Below, piece after piece: positions 40,094-49,077 of a stretch of DNA of 64,000 bases. The notes beneath the pieces were generated by a model. It did no database searches, was not told the origin of the DNA, and saw only the letters and a list, made by a program, of their open reading frames with translations. The translations under genes and the position numbers were made by a program. The first letter of the stretch is position 1. Every line of letters begins with the position of its first letter. This DNA comes from an uncultured Candidatus Saccharibacteria bacterium (lineage in GTDB: Bacteria > Patescibacteriota > Saccharimonadia > Saccharimonadales > Saccharimonadaceae): NCBI GenBank assembly GCA_947166295.1, contig CAMVDR010000001.1, positions 61,771-125,770 of the forward strand, written 5' to 3'.

Positions 40094-41350
40094 ATGAATA
40101 AGATTTATAAAACTATTCTTGGCGTATCGGCGGCGGCTGTAGTGCTGGCTGGCACTCTTACTCCGGTATTAGTGAATGCTTGGGGTGATTCAGCTAATGG
40201 CCGTCCAAGCTATACGCTTGATCAAATCAATAAAGGTGAACTTGGTGACACCATTACGTTTAACTCGATTTCAAACGGTAAAATCGGGGATGAAAAGAAT
40301 TTCGTAGGCGCAAAAGTGGCTGGTGCAAATGTAGACACTTGGAATGCTAATACGATTAACGTGAAAGATGGCGAAACTTATACGATTCGTTTATTTGTTC
40401 ACAATAACAGCCCTAAAGGTATGGAAGCGATTGCAAAGGGTGTGAAAGCAACTTTTTCGATTCCTACTACGGTAGCTAAATCTCAGACGATTGTAGGCTA
40501 CTTAGATTCTTCCAATGCAACTCCTACGAGATATTGGGATGAGGTAACTCTTGTATCTGACGAGAATGTTTACCTTGAATATGTTGATGGTTCTGCTAAA
40601 TACAATAACAACAAAGGTACCTTTAGCTTACCTAACGAAGTAATTACTTCTGGTGCAACGCTAGGGTTCGATAAAATGAATGGCGAAATTCCAGGCTGTT
40701 ATGAATATTCTGGCGTAGTGACTATCGACGTAAAAGTACATAGTTCGGTAGCAGCGAAGCTTTCGAAGAAAGTACGTATTAAAGGTACTAAAGAATGGGC
40801 AGAATCTGTAGAAGCTAAAGTTGGTGACGAGGTGGAATATCAAATTGAATATACGAATTTATTGACTGAACAGGTAAACAACGTGATGATTCGAGATATT
40901 CTTCCAACCAACGTTGAATATGTGCAAAATTCGACTTATCTCTATAATTCGAATTATCAAAATGGTACTTTACTAAAGGACAATACATTGACTACTTCTG
41001 GCATTAACATTGGTAGCTATAATGCTAAAGGTAATGCTTATGTACGCTTTACTGGTAAAGTAGTAGATAAAACTTTGGCCTGCGGTAAAAACCAATTAGT
41101 GAACTGGGCAAGTTCTACCGTGAATGGCGCAGTGTCTAAGGATGATGCATCTGTAATGGTGACTAAAGACGGCGATATTTGTAAGGATAAGCCGGTAAAT
41201 CCTACGCCAACTCCAGATAATCCTACTAATACACCTAGTACGATTGTAAGTACTGGTCCAGCTACGATAGTAACTGGTGCTGTGGGTGCTGGTTCGGTAG
41301 TGACTATGCTTGGTTATTACATTGCTAGCCGTAAAAAGTTAATGAAATAA
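40094..41350 (+). CDS. Secreted wall-anchored protein with DUF11-type repeat domain
   Basis: 418 residues. Signal peptide (ILGVSAAAVVLAGTLTPVLVNA), a beta-rich N-terminal domain, a DUF11-like domain (KVGDEVEYQIEYTNLLTEQV and NNVMIRDILPTNVEYVQN) near 250-340, a Thr/Pro linker, and a C-terminal STGPATIVTGAVGAGSV helix ending RKKLMK, an LPXTG-like sorting arrangement. AAGAAAGGA site before the ATG. Terminator downstream. Confidence 0.75.
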   Translation: MNKIYKTILGVSAAAVVLAGTLTPVLVNAWGDSANGRPSYTLDQINKGELGDTITFNSISNGKIGDEKNFVGAKVAGANVDTWNANTINVKDGETYTIRLFVHNNSPKGMEAIAKGVKATFSIPTTVAKSQTIVGYLDSSNATPTRYWDEVTLVSDENVYLEYVDGSAKYNNNKGTFSLPNEVITSGATLGFDKMNGEIPGCYEYSGVVTIDVKVHSSVAAKLSKKVRIKGTKEWAESVEAKVGDEVEYQIEYTNLLTEQVNNVMIRDILPTNVEYVQNSTYLYNSNYQNGTLLKDNTLTTSGINIGSYNAKGNAYVRFTGKVVDKTLACGKNQLVNWASSTVNGAVSKDDASVMVTKDGDICKDKPVNPTPTPDNPTNTPSTIVSTGPATIVTGAVGAGSVVTMLGYYIASRKKLMK

Positions 41351-41385
41351 GTTGACCGCTTCATAATAGGGCGGGAAATACTTAG

Positions 41386-41420
41386 AAAATCTCCTTAGGT
41401 TTAGGCCTAGGGAGATTTTT
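41386..41420 (+). terminator. Terminator of the 40094 gene
   Basis: AAATCTCC.TAGG/CCTA.GGAGATTT stem with T5. Confidence 0.85.
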
Positions 41421-41563
41421 GTTGGGTGTTTTAAGTTTTTGGCTAAATAGGAGGTCTAGTTGGAAGTTTTGCACAAGGAAAACTCTTGCGTTTTGGTGGG
41501 GGGTGGGGTAGAATAGAAATGGAATATTGTTATGTTTAGGTCGTAAAATAAAAAGGAGAAGAA

Positions 41564-43816
41564 GTGAATTTTAGGCAACATCTAAGAAGTGAGCGAGCTC
41601 TGCGGTTGATGGGGTTGGTGGCTTGTGGGTTGTTGCTATTTTTGTGTGGTTTTGCAATTTGTCCGCCGACTCCGGTAATGGAAACCAGTGCTACCGCTGG
41701 TGATGCTAAAGCGGCTACAAATTCGGTAAAACTAAGCATAGGTGATGGTGGTACGTTATCTTTTGATTTGAAGCCATTTTCGGCAGATGGGACCTTCGCG
41801 GAATCTAGTGAGATGACTATTCTTGCCTCTACAGATAGTTATTCAGGATATACTTTAAGTATTTCAGCGCAGAGTGGTGATAATACGACAAAATTAATTA
41901 ACACTGATACGGTAAATTGTCCGGTGACCGAGACGAAGTGTTCTATTGCGCCACTACCTAGCACGTTAAATGGGGGGATTTTGAAAAGTGACTACGTAGA
42001 TCCAGCAAGTAGCGAAGATGTAAATGTGAGTATAAATACAGTGCGTAATACTTGGGGTTTTAGTCCGAGTGTTTATTTAAACTCAGGTGCTAATACGGTA
42101 AATAGAGGCCAAGGGGTAGATGAAAAATACTTCCCGGTGTCTACTACAGTGATGAATTTTGCAAAAACTAGTGGGCCAAACCCAAACGATGGGGGCGGTA
42201 GCGGATTGGCGCCAGATGAATACAAAATGAAGATAGGGGCAAGAGTAGATACGTCTATCCCGATGGGTACTTATAAGAATAATACTTTTGTGATTACCGC
42301 GGTAGGGAATGGAGCCTCTTATTCTATTACATATCTAGATGCTACGGGCGAAGGTTCTGGTATTCCAGGGGTGCAGTCTGGTACGGTTTATGATACTACG
42401 GTTACGTTGTCTAACGCTTCGCCAACTAGGGCAGGATATTATTTTGGAGGATGGTGTAGTGTGAGCACGACAGATGGTAGTTGTAGCGGTACGCCGTATG
42501 CACGGGGTGCTAGCTTCGGCATAGATCAGACAGCAAGTAGTAATACGGCTACGCTGTATGCAATGTGGGCACTTTGTCCAGTAAATACGGTTTGCTATGA
42601 CGATAATGGTGCGAGCAGTACTACAAAAATGAATAATCAGGAGTTAGCTGCTGAAGAAATCACAAACGGCGAGTTTAATTTAAGAGCTTCCAATTTTAAG
42701 AGAAGTGGTTATGGCTTTATTGGTTGGAGCGAGAAGCCCAATGCTGATATTGGCACAGATAAGATTTATGGCCCAATGGAAACCGTAAATAAGAGTTTGG
42801 CCTATGGCGGGTTGAAACTTTATGCGATATGGAAAGAGGCGGCAAAGGATGGTAGTAACAATCCGATATATTTCCAAGATTGGCAAACACAGAACGGTTG
42901 CAATAATTTAAAGGCTGCAGAGTATAGCAATGGGGCGCTGACGGTTGGGCTAAATACATTTACAGCCCTGACAGATAAGCGTGATGGTCAAGTTTATGCT
43001 GTGGCGAAGTTGGCAGATGGCAATTGTTGGATGATGGAAAACTTGCGGCTAGAGTCAACTGGTACGGTAGGTAATAATACGATAGACCCGAATGTAACTA
43101 ACCGGAGTTTGGCGCAAGGGTATGAAGGGGTATTTACCGGCTTAGCCGATCCGGAAACAGCTAATTTTTCTAATTCTACTGCGATGAATAAGCTAGGAAC
43201 CACTAATTATTATGGTACAGATGATAGTGGGGCAACGAATATCATTGATGCTGCGAGTCATACGTATGGTGATCCTGCCACTAACTATGCTGGTTATTAT
43301 TTCCCAAGATATAGGAATAGTAATACGAATCTTGCAGACGATTATTCTACTACAAGTGCTAATGCTAATACATATGCTTATGGTAATTACTATACTTGGA
43401 CAGCAGCGATGGCAAATACTACATTCTATAGAAGTTATGATGGCGCAGCAGATACTGATACTGGTTCCGATGCAGCAAATACTTCTATTTGTCCGAAAGG
43501 ATGGAGATTGCCATTGGGTGCGAGTTTTTCCAAACTAGATAAACAAATGGGGGGTACCGGCGCGAATCAGTCTAGCACGGCTGGTACTACGCAGTCTAAA
43601 GTATGGCGCAGCTTCCCAAATAATTTCCTCTACTCCGGCTACGCCGGCAATAGCGATATTAACTATCGCGGGTCGGACGGGTACTACTGGTCCTCGTCCG
43701 CGTACAATGCTAACCTCGCCTACCGCCTGTACCTCTACAGTTCTTATCTCCTCCCAGGTACGGATGGCTACGGTAAGTACTACGGTTTAACCGTCCGTTG
43801 CGTAGCCGGCTCGTAG
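41564..43816 (+). CDS. FISUMP-domain surface protein 3 with InlB-type repeats
   Basis: 750 residues from a GTG start, fixed by AAAAGGAG 5 nt upstream. Signal/anchor helix (LVACGLLLFLCGFAI), an N-terminal beta domain, two InlB/Listeria-Bacteroides repeats ending in TLYAMW and KLYAIW (~255-330 and ~350-425), and a FISUMP domain (WMMENLRLES, ICPKGWRLP, final YYGLTVRCVA). The last ~190 bp are markedly richer in G+C and in codons ending in C or T than the rest, as if renewed separately. No structured leader like those of paralogues 1 and 2. Confidence 0.8.
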   Translation: MNFRQHLRSERALRLMGLVACGLLLFLCGFAICPPTPVMETSATAGDAKAATNSVKLSIGDGGTLSFDLKPFSADGTFAESSEMTILASTDSYSGYTLSISAQSGDNTTKLINTDTVNCPVTETKCSIAPLPSTLNGGILKSDYVDPASSEDVNVSINTVRNTWGFSPSVYLNSGANTVNRGQGVDEKYFPVSTTVMNFAKTSGPNPNDGGGSGLAPDEYKMKIGARVDTSIPMGTYKNNTFVITAVGNGASYSITYLDATGEGSGIPGVQSGTVYDTTVTLSNASPTRAGYYFGGWCSVSTTDGSCSGTPYARGASFGIDQTASSNTATLYAMWALCPVNTVCYDDNGASSTTKMNNQELAAEEITNGEFNLRASNFKRSGYGFIGWSEKPNADIGTDKIYGPMETVNKSLAYGGLKLYAIWKEAAKDGSNNPIYFQDWQTQNGCNNLKAAEYSNGALTVGLNTFTALTDKRDGQVYAVAKLADGNCWMMENLRLESTGTVGNNTIDPNVTNRSLAQGYEGVFTGLADPETANFSNSTAMNKLGTTNYYGTDDSGATNIIDAASHTYGDPATNYAGYYFPRYRNSNTNLADDYSTTSANANTYAYGNYYTWTAAMANTTFYRSYDGAADTDTGSDAANTSICPKGWRLPLGASFSKLDKQMGGTGANQSSTAGTTQSKVWRSFPNNFLYSGYAGNSDINYRGSDGYYWSSSAYNANLAYRLYLYSSYLLPGTDGYGKYYGLTVRCVAGS

Positions 43817-43881
43817 GGCTTGGGTCCCTTCGAGCCTCTGAGGCCACCTTCTCTTGGCGAGGCAGTGTTGTAATTTTGATG

Positions 43882-44664
43882 TTATCGAGCGGCTTGGAGG
43901 AGGTGATCGAAAAGGCAAGTGATGGTGAGAGGGCCGACACCGCCCTTTACTGGAGTGATGGCGGTGAGATCTTTTCTGGCATAGAGTTCGGGGGCGAGAT
44001 CGCCTTTTATTACTCCATCTTCGCTAGCAGTGCCAGCATCTATAAGAGTGGCGCCAGGGGAGATGAATTCACTAGATATCAACCCCGGTACGCCCGTGGC
44101 TGATATGATTATATCAAAACTCTTAAGGTTTGTCAAGTCGTCGCCACGATGGAAGAGGGAAACATCGTAATTCGAAGCTTGGAAAATGCGGTAAAGTGGA
44201 GCGCCCACTAGCTTGCCACGGCCAACGATGGCAATTTTTTTGTTTTCTAATTTAATATCATAGCCAGCCAGAAGCCAAAGGATGGCGGTGGCGGTGGCAG
44301 AATCGTACTTGGCATTAACGCCAAGGCCATCGACGTCTTTTGTGGGAGCAATGAGGTTGCAGAGTTCGTCGGTTTTTTCTTTTTCTAGAATAGGGAGCTG
44401 GAGGATGATACCGCTGATGGTGGAGTCTTTATTGGCGAAGGTGATTTTGGTGGCGATGTCGGCGGTGTCTTTGGCAAGGTAATCTTCTACCTCTACGCCG
44501 ATATCTTCGCCATATTTGATTTTAAGATTGACGTATTTGGTGATGACGGGATTATTGCTATCACGGATAATGAGGAGTTTGGGCTTACTTTTAAGGCTGG
44601 CCACCTGGTGAGCTTGGCGTTCCTTAATAAAACTAGCGAGATCTTTGCCGTTTAAAGATTTCAT
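43882..44664 (-). CDS. folD: Bifunctional methylene-THF dehydrogenase/methenyl-THF cyclohydrolase
   Basis: 260 residues, slightly short. Active-site Tyr/Lys in KYVNLKIKYG, GIILQLPI, DVDGLGVNA, the NADP-binding VGRGKLVGAPL and TPVKGGVGPLTI. Supplies 10-formyl-THF for purine and initiator tRNA formylation. Starts on the last base of the murB stop (TAATG), so both are coupled. Confidence 0.93.
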   Translation of the reverse strand: MKSLNGKDLASFIKERQAHQVASLKSKPKLLIIRDSNNPVITKYVNLKIKYGEDIGVEVEDYLAKDTADIATKITFANKDSTISGIILQLPILEKEKTDELCNLIAPTKDVDGLGVNAKYDSATATAILWLLAGYDIKLENKKIAIVGRGKLVGAPLYRIFQASNYDVSLFHRGDDLTNLKSFDIIISATGVPGLISSEFISPGATLIDAGTASEDGVIKGDLAPELYARKDLTAITPVKGGVGPLTITCLFDHLLQAAR

Positions 44665-45704
44665 TAGTTGACTCCTGGGATTTTGATGGGTGGGTTGATG
44701 ATTTCTACGGGCTCTTGTTCTAGCCAGTAGCCGTAAATATCGTAGACTTTGTTTACGATTTCTTCGCGGGCGGCGGCGAGATCTTGGTAAGATTTGGCGG
44801 ATTCGTTGATGAGGACGAGTGCGGCTTTGGGGTTGACACGAAAACCGTGGAGAAGTTTATCGGAAAAACCGGCTTTTTCGATAAACCAGCCGGAATTGAT
44901 TTTGTAGCCGTCTTTGCCGTGGTAGACTGGATAACCTTTGGCTTCGGCAATTTCGGCTTCTGGTTCTGTGAGATAGATATTTTTAAAGAAGGAGCCGGAA
45001 CTGGCTTTCTCTAGTGGATCTGGAAGTTTATCAGCGCGGATGGCACTGACGATAGCACGAATACCCTGAGGGCTAAAATCTTTGATATTGTGATCTGAAG
45101 CGTATTTTTCAATGGAGCGATAGAAAGGGGGCTCCATTTGGCCGGGAGTAAGATGTAGGGTGATGGAGATGACAAAGTAGCGATTTTTTTCGGTGGTGTT
45201 GAGAATGCTTTTACGATAGGAAAAACCGAGATCGTCATGAGAGAGTGTCTTGAAGGTGTGGCTTGCGGTATCGTAGACTTCGATAGATTCTAAAGTATCG
45301 GCGATTTCTTGACCGTAAGCACCGATATTCTGTACGGGTGCAGCGCCGGTGAGGCCGGGAATTTTGCTGAGGGCTTCGATACCAGTGAGGCCTTTTTTGC
45401 AGGCGTATTCTACGACATTATCCCAATATTCGCCGCCCATAATGGTGAGGTTGATGCCATCTGGTGTGGGCGTTTCTGAAATGCCATGCATACGGTTGAT
45501 GATGATGGCGCCGCTAAAACCTTCGTCGTGGCCGATGGTGTTGGCGCCATAACCGAGCACGAAAGTAGGCATATTATAAGTGGCGGCAAAATCGTAAGCA
45601 TCAGGGATTTCTTCGGGGCGCTCAATTTCTAAGACATAGCGGGCTGGGCCGCCCAGGCGCATGGTAGTAAGACTAGAAATCAAGATATTTTCGTTAACGC
45701 GCAT
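44664..45704 (-). CDS. murB: UDP-N-acetylenolpyruvoylglucosamine reductase
   Basis: 346 residues. FAD-binding TMRLGGPARYVLEIE and LGYGANT, GIEALSKIPGLTGAAPVQNIGAYGQ, and the catalytic serine region ASSGSFFKN with the late Glu in the long type I form. Makes UDP-MurNAc for the wall, upstream of MurC encoded at 61324. A TATAAT lies 9 nt before the ATG. Confidence 0.95.
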   Translation of the reverse strand: MRVNENILISSLTTMRLGGPARYVLEIERPEEIPDAYDFAATYNMPTFVLGYGANTIGHDEGFSGAIIINRMHGISETPTPDGINLTIMGGEYWDNVVEYACKKGLTGIEALSKIPGLTGAAPVQNIGAYGQEIADTLESIEVYDTASHTFKTLSHDDLGFSYRKSILNTTEKNRYFVISITLHLTPGQMEPPFYRSIEKYASDHNIKDFSPQGIRAIVSAIRADKLPDPLEKASSGSFFKNIYLTEPEAEIAEAKGYPVYHGKDGYKINSGWFIEKAGFSDKLLHGFRVNPKAALVLINESAKSYQDLAAAREEIVNKVYDIYGYWLEQEPVEIINPPIKIPGVN

Positions 45705-45893
45705 AATAATGAAATTATAACATATTTTGGTGTGAAAATTAAGCCTAGGCGGAATAGAGATAGGCAGAAGCGTAATAATTTATGAAGTGCAGTTTTCGCT
45801 GGGGGTTGAATTTTACAATAGGGTGTGATAAGTAAAGGCCAGGAAATAGGGGTGGCGTATGTTAAAACAATGGCAAGGAGAAAGGAGGGTTTT

Positions 45894-45968
45894 ATGATGT
45901 TTGAAGTTGAAGAAATAAAAATTGCTGTCAAACTCAAAAAGATTCGTCGGAAGAACGGCGAATCATAA
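45894..45968 (+). CDS. Candidate 24-residue small protein
   Basis: MMFEVEEIKIAVKLKKIRRK plus NGES. Strong AAAGGAGG 4-5 nt before the ATG and a weak TTGAAT-17-TAAGTA upstream near 45800-45830. Charged and amphipathic. It sits alone between murB and recA. No homology recognised. Confidence 0.4.
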   Translation: MMFEVEEIKIAVKLKKIRRKNGES

Positions 45969-46069
45969 CAAAACCTAACTGATATAATCCTACCATACGA
46001 GATCGTGAAAGTCAACTCTATTTCCTAATCAGATTTATTATATAATATAAAAAGAAAGGTAATACTATT

Positions 46070-47098
46070 ATGGCGAAAAAAGATGCGGTGGCAGAAAATA
46101 AAAAAGATAAACAGGAAGACGGCAAAAACGAAGCGCTGAAATTAGCAATTGCACAGATTACGAAGCAATTTGGCGACGGTTCAATCATGAAGCTGGGGGA
46201 AACACCAAAGATGGATGTAGAGCTTTTACCTTCAGGCTCTCTTTCTTTAGATTTAGCACTTGGTGGAGGCTGGCCAAAAGGGCGGATTATCGAAATCTAC
46301 GGGCCGGAATCTTCTGGTAAAACGACTTTGGCGCTTCATGCAATTGCTGAGATGCAAAAACAGGGTGGTCAGGCGGCGTTTATCGATGCGGAGCATGCAC
46401 TCGACCCGGCATATGCTAAAAAGATTGGGGTAGATACGGCTAATCTATTGATTTCGCAGCCGGATAACGGTGAGCAGGCGCTAGAGATTTGTGAAACTTT
46501 GGTGCGTTCTAATGCGGTAGACCTTATTGTGGTAGACTCGGTGGCGGCTTTGGTGCCACAGGCTGAGATTGACGGTGATATGGGTGATGCACAGATGGGG
46601 CTTCAGGCGCGACTAATGAGTCAGGCCATGCGTAAACTTACTGGTATTATTTCTAAATCGCGTGCGACAGTGATATTCATCAACCAGATTCGGATGAAGA
46701 TTGGTGTGATGTTTGGTAATCCAGAGACCACTACTGGTGGTAATGCGTTGAAATTTTATGCTTCGGTGCGGGTGGACATTCGGCGAATCGGGCAAATTAA
46801 GGATGGTGATAATATCGCTGGTAACCGCACTAAAATTAAGGTAGTGAAAAACAAGATTGCGGCGCCTTTCCGCACGGCGGAGTTTGACATTATGTACAAT
46901 GAAGGAATCTCTAAAACTGGGGATATTCTGGATCTTGGTGTGCAATACGGCGTACTAGATAAGGCCGGAGCATTTATTAAATATAATGGTGAGACTTTGG
47001 GGCAAGGACGTGAAGCGGTGAAGAGGTTGTTCCGCGAAAAACCAGAATTGATGGAAGAGATTGAGAAACAAGTAAGGACTAAAGCTCAAGATGCATAA
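46070..47098 (+). CDS. recA: Recombinase RecA
   Basis: 342 residues, family length. Walker [14 protein letters not shown], Walker [13 protein letters not shown], loop L1/L2 ([20 protein letters not shown]) and the C-terminal lid. AAAGG site and TATAAT upstream. Followed by an 8-bp overlapping nudix gene and recX, so recA and its modulator share a transcript. Confidence 0.98.
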   Translation: MAKKDAVAENKKDKQEDGKNEALKLAIAQITKQFGDGSIMKLGETPKMDVELLPSGSLSLDLALGGGWPKGRIIEIYGPESSGKTTLALHAIAEMQKQGGQAAFIDAEHALDPAYAKKIGVDTANLLISQPDNGEQALEICETLVRSNAVDLIVVDSVAALVPQAEIDGDMGDAQMGLQARLMSQAMRKLTGIISKSRATVIFINQIRMKIGVMFGNPETTTGGNALKFYASVRVDIRRIGQIKDGDNIAGNRTKIKVVKNKIAAPFRTAEFDIMYNEGISKTGDILDLGVQYGVLDKAGAFIKYNGETLGQGREAVKRLFREKPELMEEIEKQVRTKAQDA

Positions 47099-47645
47099 AG
47101 ACGAGATTTGGCAGCTATATTACCCGAATGGTGAGCCAATTGCGGGCGAGGGGTGGTCGGCTAGCAAGGGTAATCCAGAAGTAACTGGCGATGATGGAAT
47201 AGTGGGGGCGGCTGTGGTGTTTTTGTATCGTCGAGGCAAGGATGGTCTGGAGTTTTTATGGCAGAAACGTTCAGAGAAAATTGATCGGTATCCAGGGGAT
47301 TGGGATATATCGGCTGGCGGGCATATTAATTTAGGTGAGTCATTGGTAGATGCTGCAGTGAGAGAGGCGCGTGAAGAAATTGGGGCAGAGATTACTCCGG
47401 AGGAATTAGAATTTGTAGCTACGAGGCCGTTTAATAAAAATAGATTTGCGTGGATATATTTGACGGATTGGACTAGTAAAACAGAGAATTTCCATTTTGA
47501 TGATGAAGAAGTTTCTGAGGTGAGATGGGTAAAGTATGGCAAGATGGAAGAGTTTCGTAAAAAATATGCGAAAGCGCCGCTCAAAAAAGACGATTTGACA
47601 TTCGAATTTTTGAGAACATGGTTAGAGATGCATGGAAATCTATAA
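47091..47645 (+). CDS. Nudix hydrolase, isopentenyl-diphosphate isomerase-like
   Basis: 184 residues with a complete Nudix box ([20 protein letters not shown] then EIGAE). The [12 protein letters not shown] stretch and overall layout resemble IDI-like nudix enzymes. It would cleave a nucleoside diphosphate derivative or act on another pyrophosphate; substrate not evident. Overlaps recA by 8 bp and recX by 14 bp. Confidence 0.88.
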   Translation: MHKDEIWQLYYPNGEPIAGEGWSASKGNPEVTGDDGIVGAAVVFLYRRGKDGLEFLWQKRSEKIDRYPGDWDISAGGHINLGESLVDAAVREAREEIGAEITPEELEFVATRPFNKNRFAWIYLTDWTSKTENFHFDDEEVSEVRWVKYGKMEEFRKKYAKAPLKKDDLTFEFLRTWLEMHGNL

Positions 47646-48474
47646 GCTGGGCGATGAAATTCCGGAGAAGAATTCGGCAAACTTGACAAAAAAGCATAAG
47701 CGTGATATAATGCAAGTAGAAGCGCTGAGAAGCGCGGGGGTTTCTGATGACGAGTTAAAAATCACTGATATTAAACAAGCGGTGAGGAATGAAAATCGGG
47801 TAAATATTTATGTGAATGGTAAATATGCCTTTTCGCTGGATGTGGCGCAAGTGGTAGACATGGGGGTAAAGATTGGGCGAGTGATCAGCGAAGAGGAATT
47901 GGCGGATTATAAGAAAGCGAGCGAATTTGGCAAGGCTTACCAGAGAGCCTTAGAATGGGTACTAATGCGGCCTAGGAGCGTGCGTGAACTAAAGGGCTAC
48001 TTGAAGCGGAGAGAGATACAGGGCGAGGCGAAAGAAAGAAAAAAAGATTGGGAAAGAGACCGCGAAATTGCGGATTTGATTGCGAGAGGCGAAGAGGTGG
48101 ATGCGAAACGATTAGAAAAAAAAGCAGAACGAACGAAGAATAGGGTGAAGTATGATTTTAAGGATCTGATTCTAGAAAGATTGGTGGAACGAGGCTATGT
48201 GGATGATGCTAAATTTGCGCGGTATTACGTAGAGAATCGATTTATAAAAAAGGGGGTGTCGCGCAAAAGATTGAAGATGGAACTGATGAAGAAGGGGGTT
48301 TCGCAGGAAATTATTGATGAGGTACTGAGCGAGCGAAATGACGAAGAAGAGATTTTGAAAATAATTGCAAAAAAACGGGCGAAATATACGGATGATAAGT
48401 TGGTGACTTACCTTTGTCGACAAGGGTTTTCGTATGATTTGGCGCGAGATTTGGTAGAAAAAACAGAAGGTTAA
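47632..48474 (+). CDS. recX: Regulatory protein RecX
   Basis: 280 residues. The N-terminal part (KITDIKQAVRNENRVNIYVN, GKYAFSLD) and the three-helix RecX repeats (RPRSVRELKGYLKRR, VERGYVDDAKFARYYVENR, KYTDDKLVTYLCRQGFSYDLA) are clear, with a charged insert at ~140-175. It modulates RecA filaments. A promoter-like TTGACA-17-TATAAT lies inside the first codons (47683-47711), so a shorter form or extra transcript is possible. Confidence 0.88.
   Translation: MEIYKLGDEIPEKNSANLTKKHKRDIMQVEALRSAGVSDDELKITDIKQAVRNENRVNIYVNGKYAFSLDVAQVVDMGVKIGRVISEEELADYKKASEFGKAYQRALEWVLMRPRSVRELKGYLKRREIQGEAKERKKDWERDREIADLIARGEEVDAKRLEKKAERTKNRVKYDFKDLILERLVERGYVDDAKFARYYVENRFIKKGVSRKRLKMELMKKGVSQEIIDEVLSERNDEEEILKIIAKKRAKYTDDKLVTYLCRQGFSYDLARDLVEKTEG
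47683..47711 (+). promoter_or_regulatory. Promoter-like sequence inside the recX 5' end
   Basis: TTGACA (47683-47688), 17 nt, TATAAT (47706-47711). The sequence from the -10 box (TATAATGCAAGTA) equals that of the 17908 gene promoter. No good start codon follows in frame. Confidence 0.45.
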
Positions 48475-49070
48475 TCTTTGGATTTTTTGATGTCTGCCGG
48501 GGCGAAGCCGGGCTGTTTTTCACGAAATGGATTGACGAAATTAGGGACGAAATCCTCTGTTTCGGCTTTCTTTTTGATGGTTTTTTCTTCGTCTTTTACG
48601 ATGACTTTGTAATCGGTGATTTCGACAATTTCTTTACGATGAATAGTAAGTTCTGGATCAATGAAACTTTTGAGGGCCGGACGATGAACAATGAGCTGCT
48701 GGACGACGAAATCGTCAGGGATGACAGTATAATCCGTAACTTTGCCAAGCTTACTGCCTTTTTTGCTTTCCACTTTGAGACCTATGAGGCTAAAATTGAG
48801 CGCGAGGATTTTGCTGATTTTGACAACATCCTCGGAATCTATAAATTCGTCGGCGCTATCAATTACCATGCCAAAATTAGAGTATTCGCGTATGCTGGAA
48901 GTAGCTAGAAGATTAGCGCCGGTGCGAGGAATAGGGCCGCCTTCGGCGCGAAAAGCGATGATTTTGAGGGTATCTGGATCTATAATGCACTCTGATACGC
49001 GACCAATGGCACCGCTGGCCTGCATACTAAGAATAGGGGTACCGATTAATTTGCTTGCGGTAACTAACAT
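48471..49070 (-). CDS. PRC-barrel domain protein
   Basis: 199 residues with two PRC-barrel-like halves (VTASKLIGTPILSMQASGAIG and VESKKGSKLGKVTDYTVIP) and a charged tail. PRC barrels occur in RimM and in photosynthetic and surface-linked proteins; here the role is unknown. TATAAT lies 6 nt before ATG. Its stop overlaps the recX stop (shared TTAA). Confidence 0.8.
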   Translation of the reverse strand: MLVTASKLIGTPILSMQASGAIGRVSECIIDPDTLKIIAFRAEGGPIPRTGANLLATSSIREYSNFGMVIDSADEFIDSEDVVKISKILALNFSLIGLKVESKKGSKLGKVTDYTVIPDDFVVQQLIVHRPALKSFIDPELTIHRKEIVEITDYKVIVKDEEKTIKKKAETEDFVPNFVNPFREKQPGFAPADIKKSKD

Positions 49071-49077
49071 AAACTAA

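Noticed and set aside
41564-43816. Complete diversity-generating retroelement
   Set aside because: No reverse transcriptase, accessory gene or template repeat is present in the window; only the variable-region-like 3' end is reported.
45680-46015. 111-residue minus-strand frame upstream of murB
   Set aside because: It overlaps the murB promoter and start in the wrong frame, contains the complement of a good plus-strand ribosome site, and shows no protein-like pattern.
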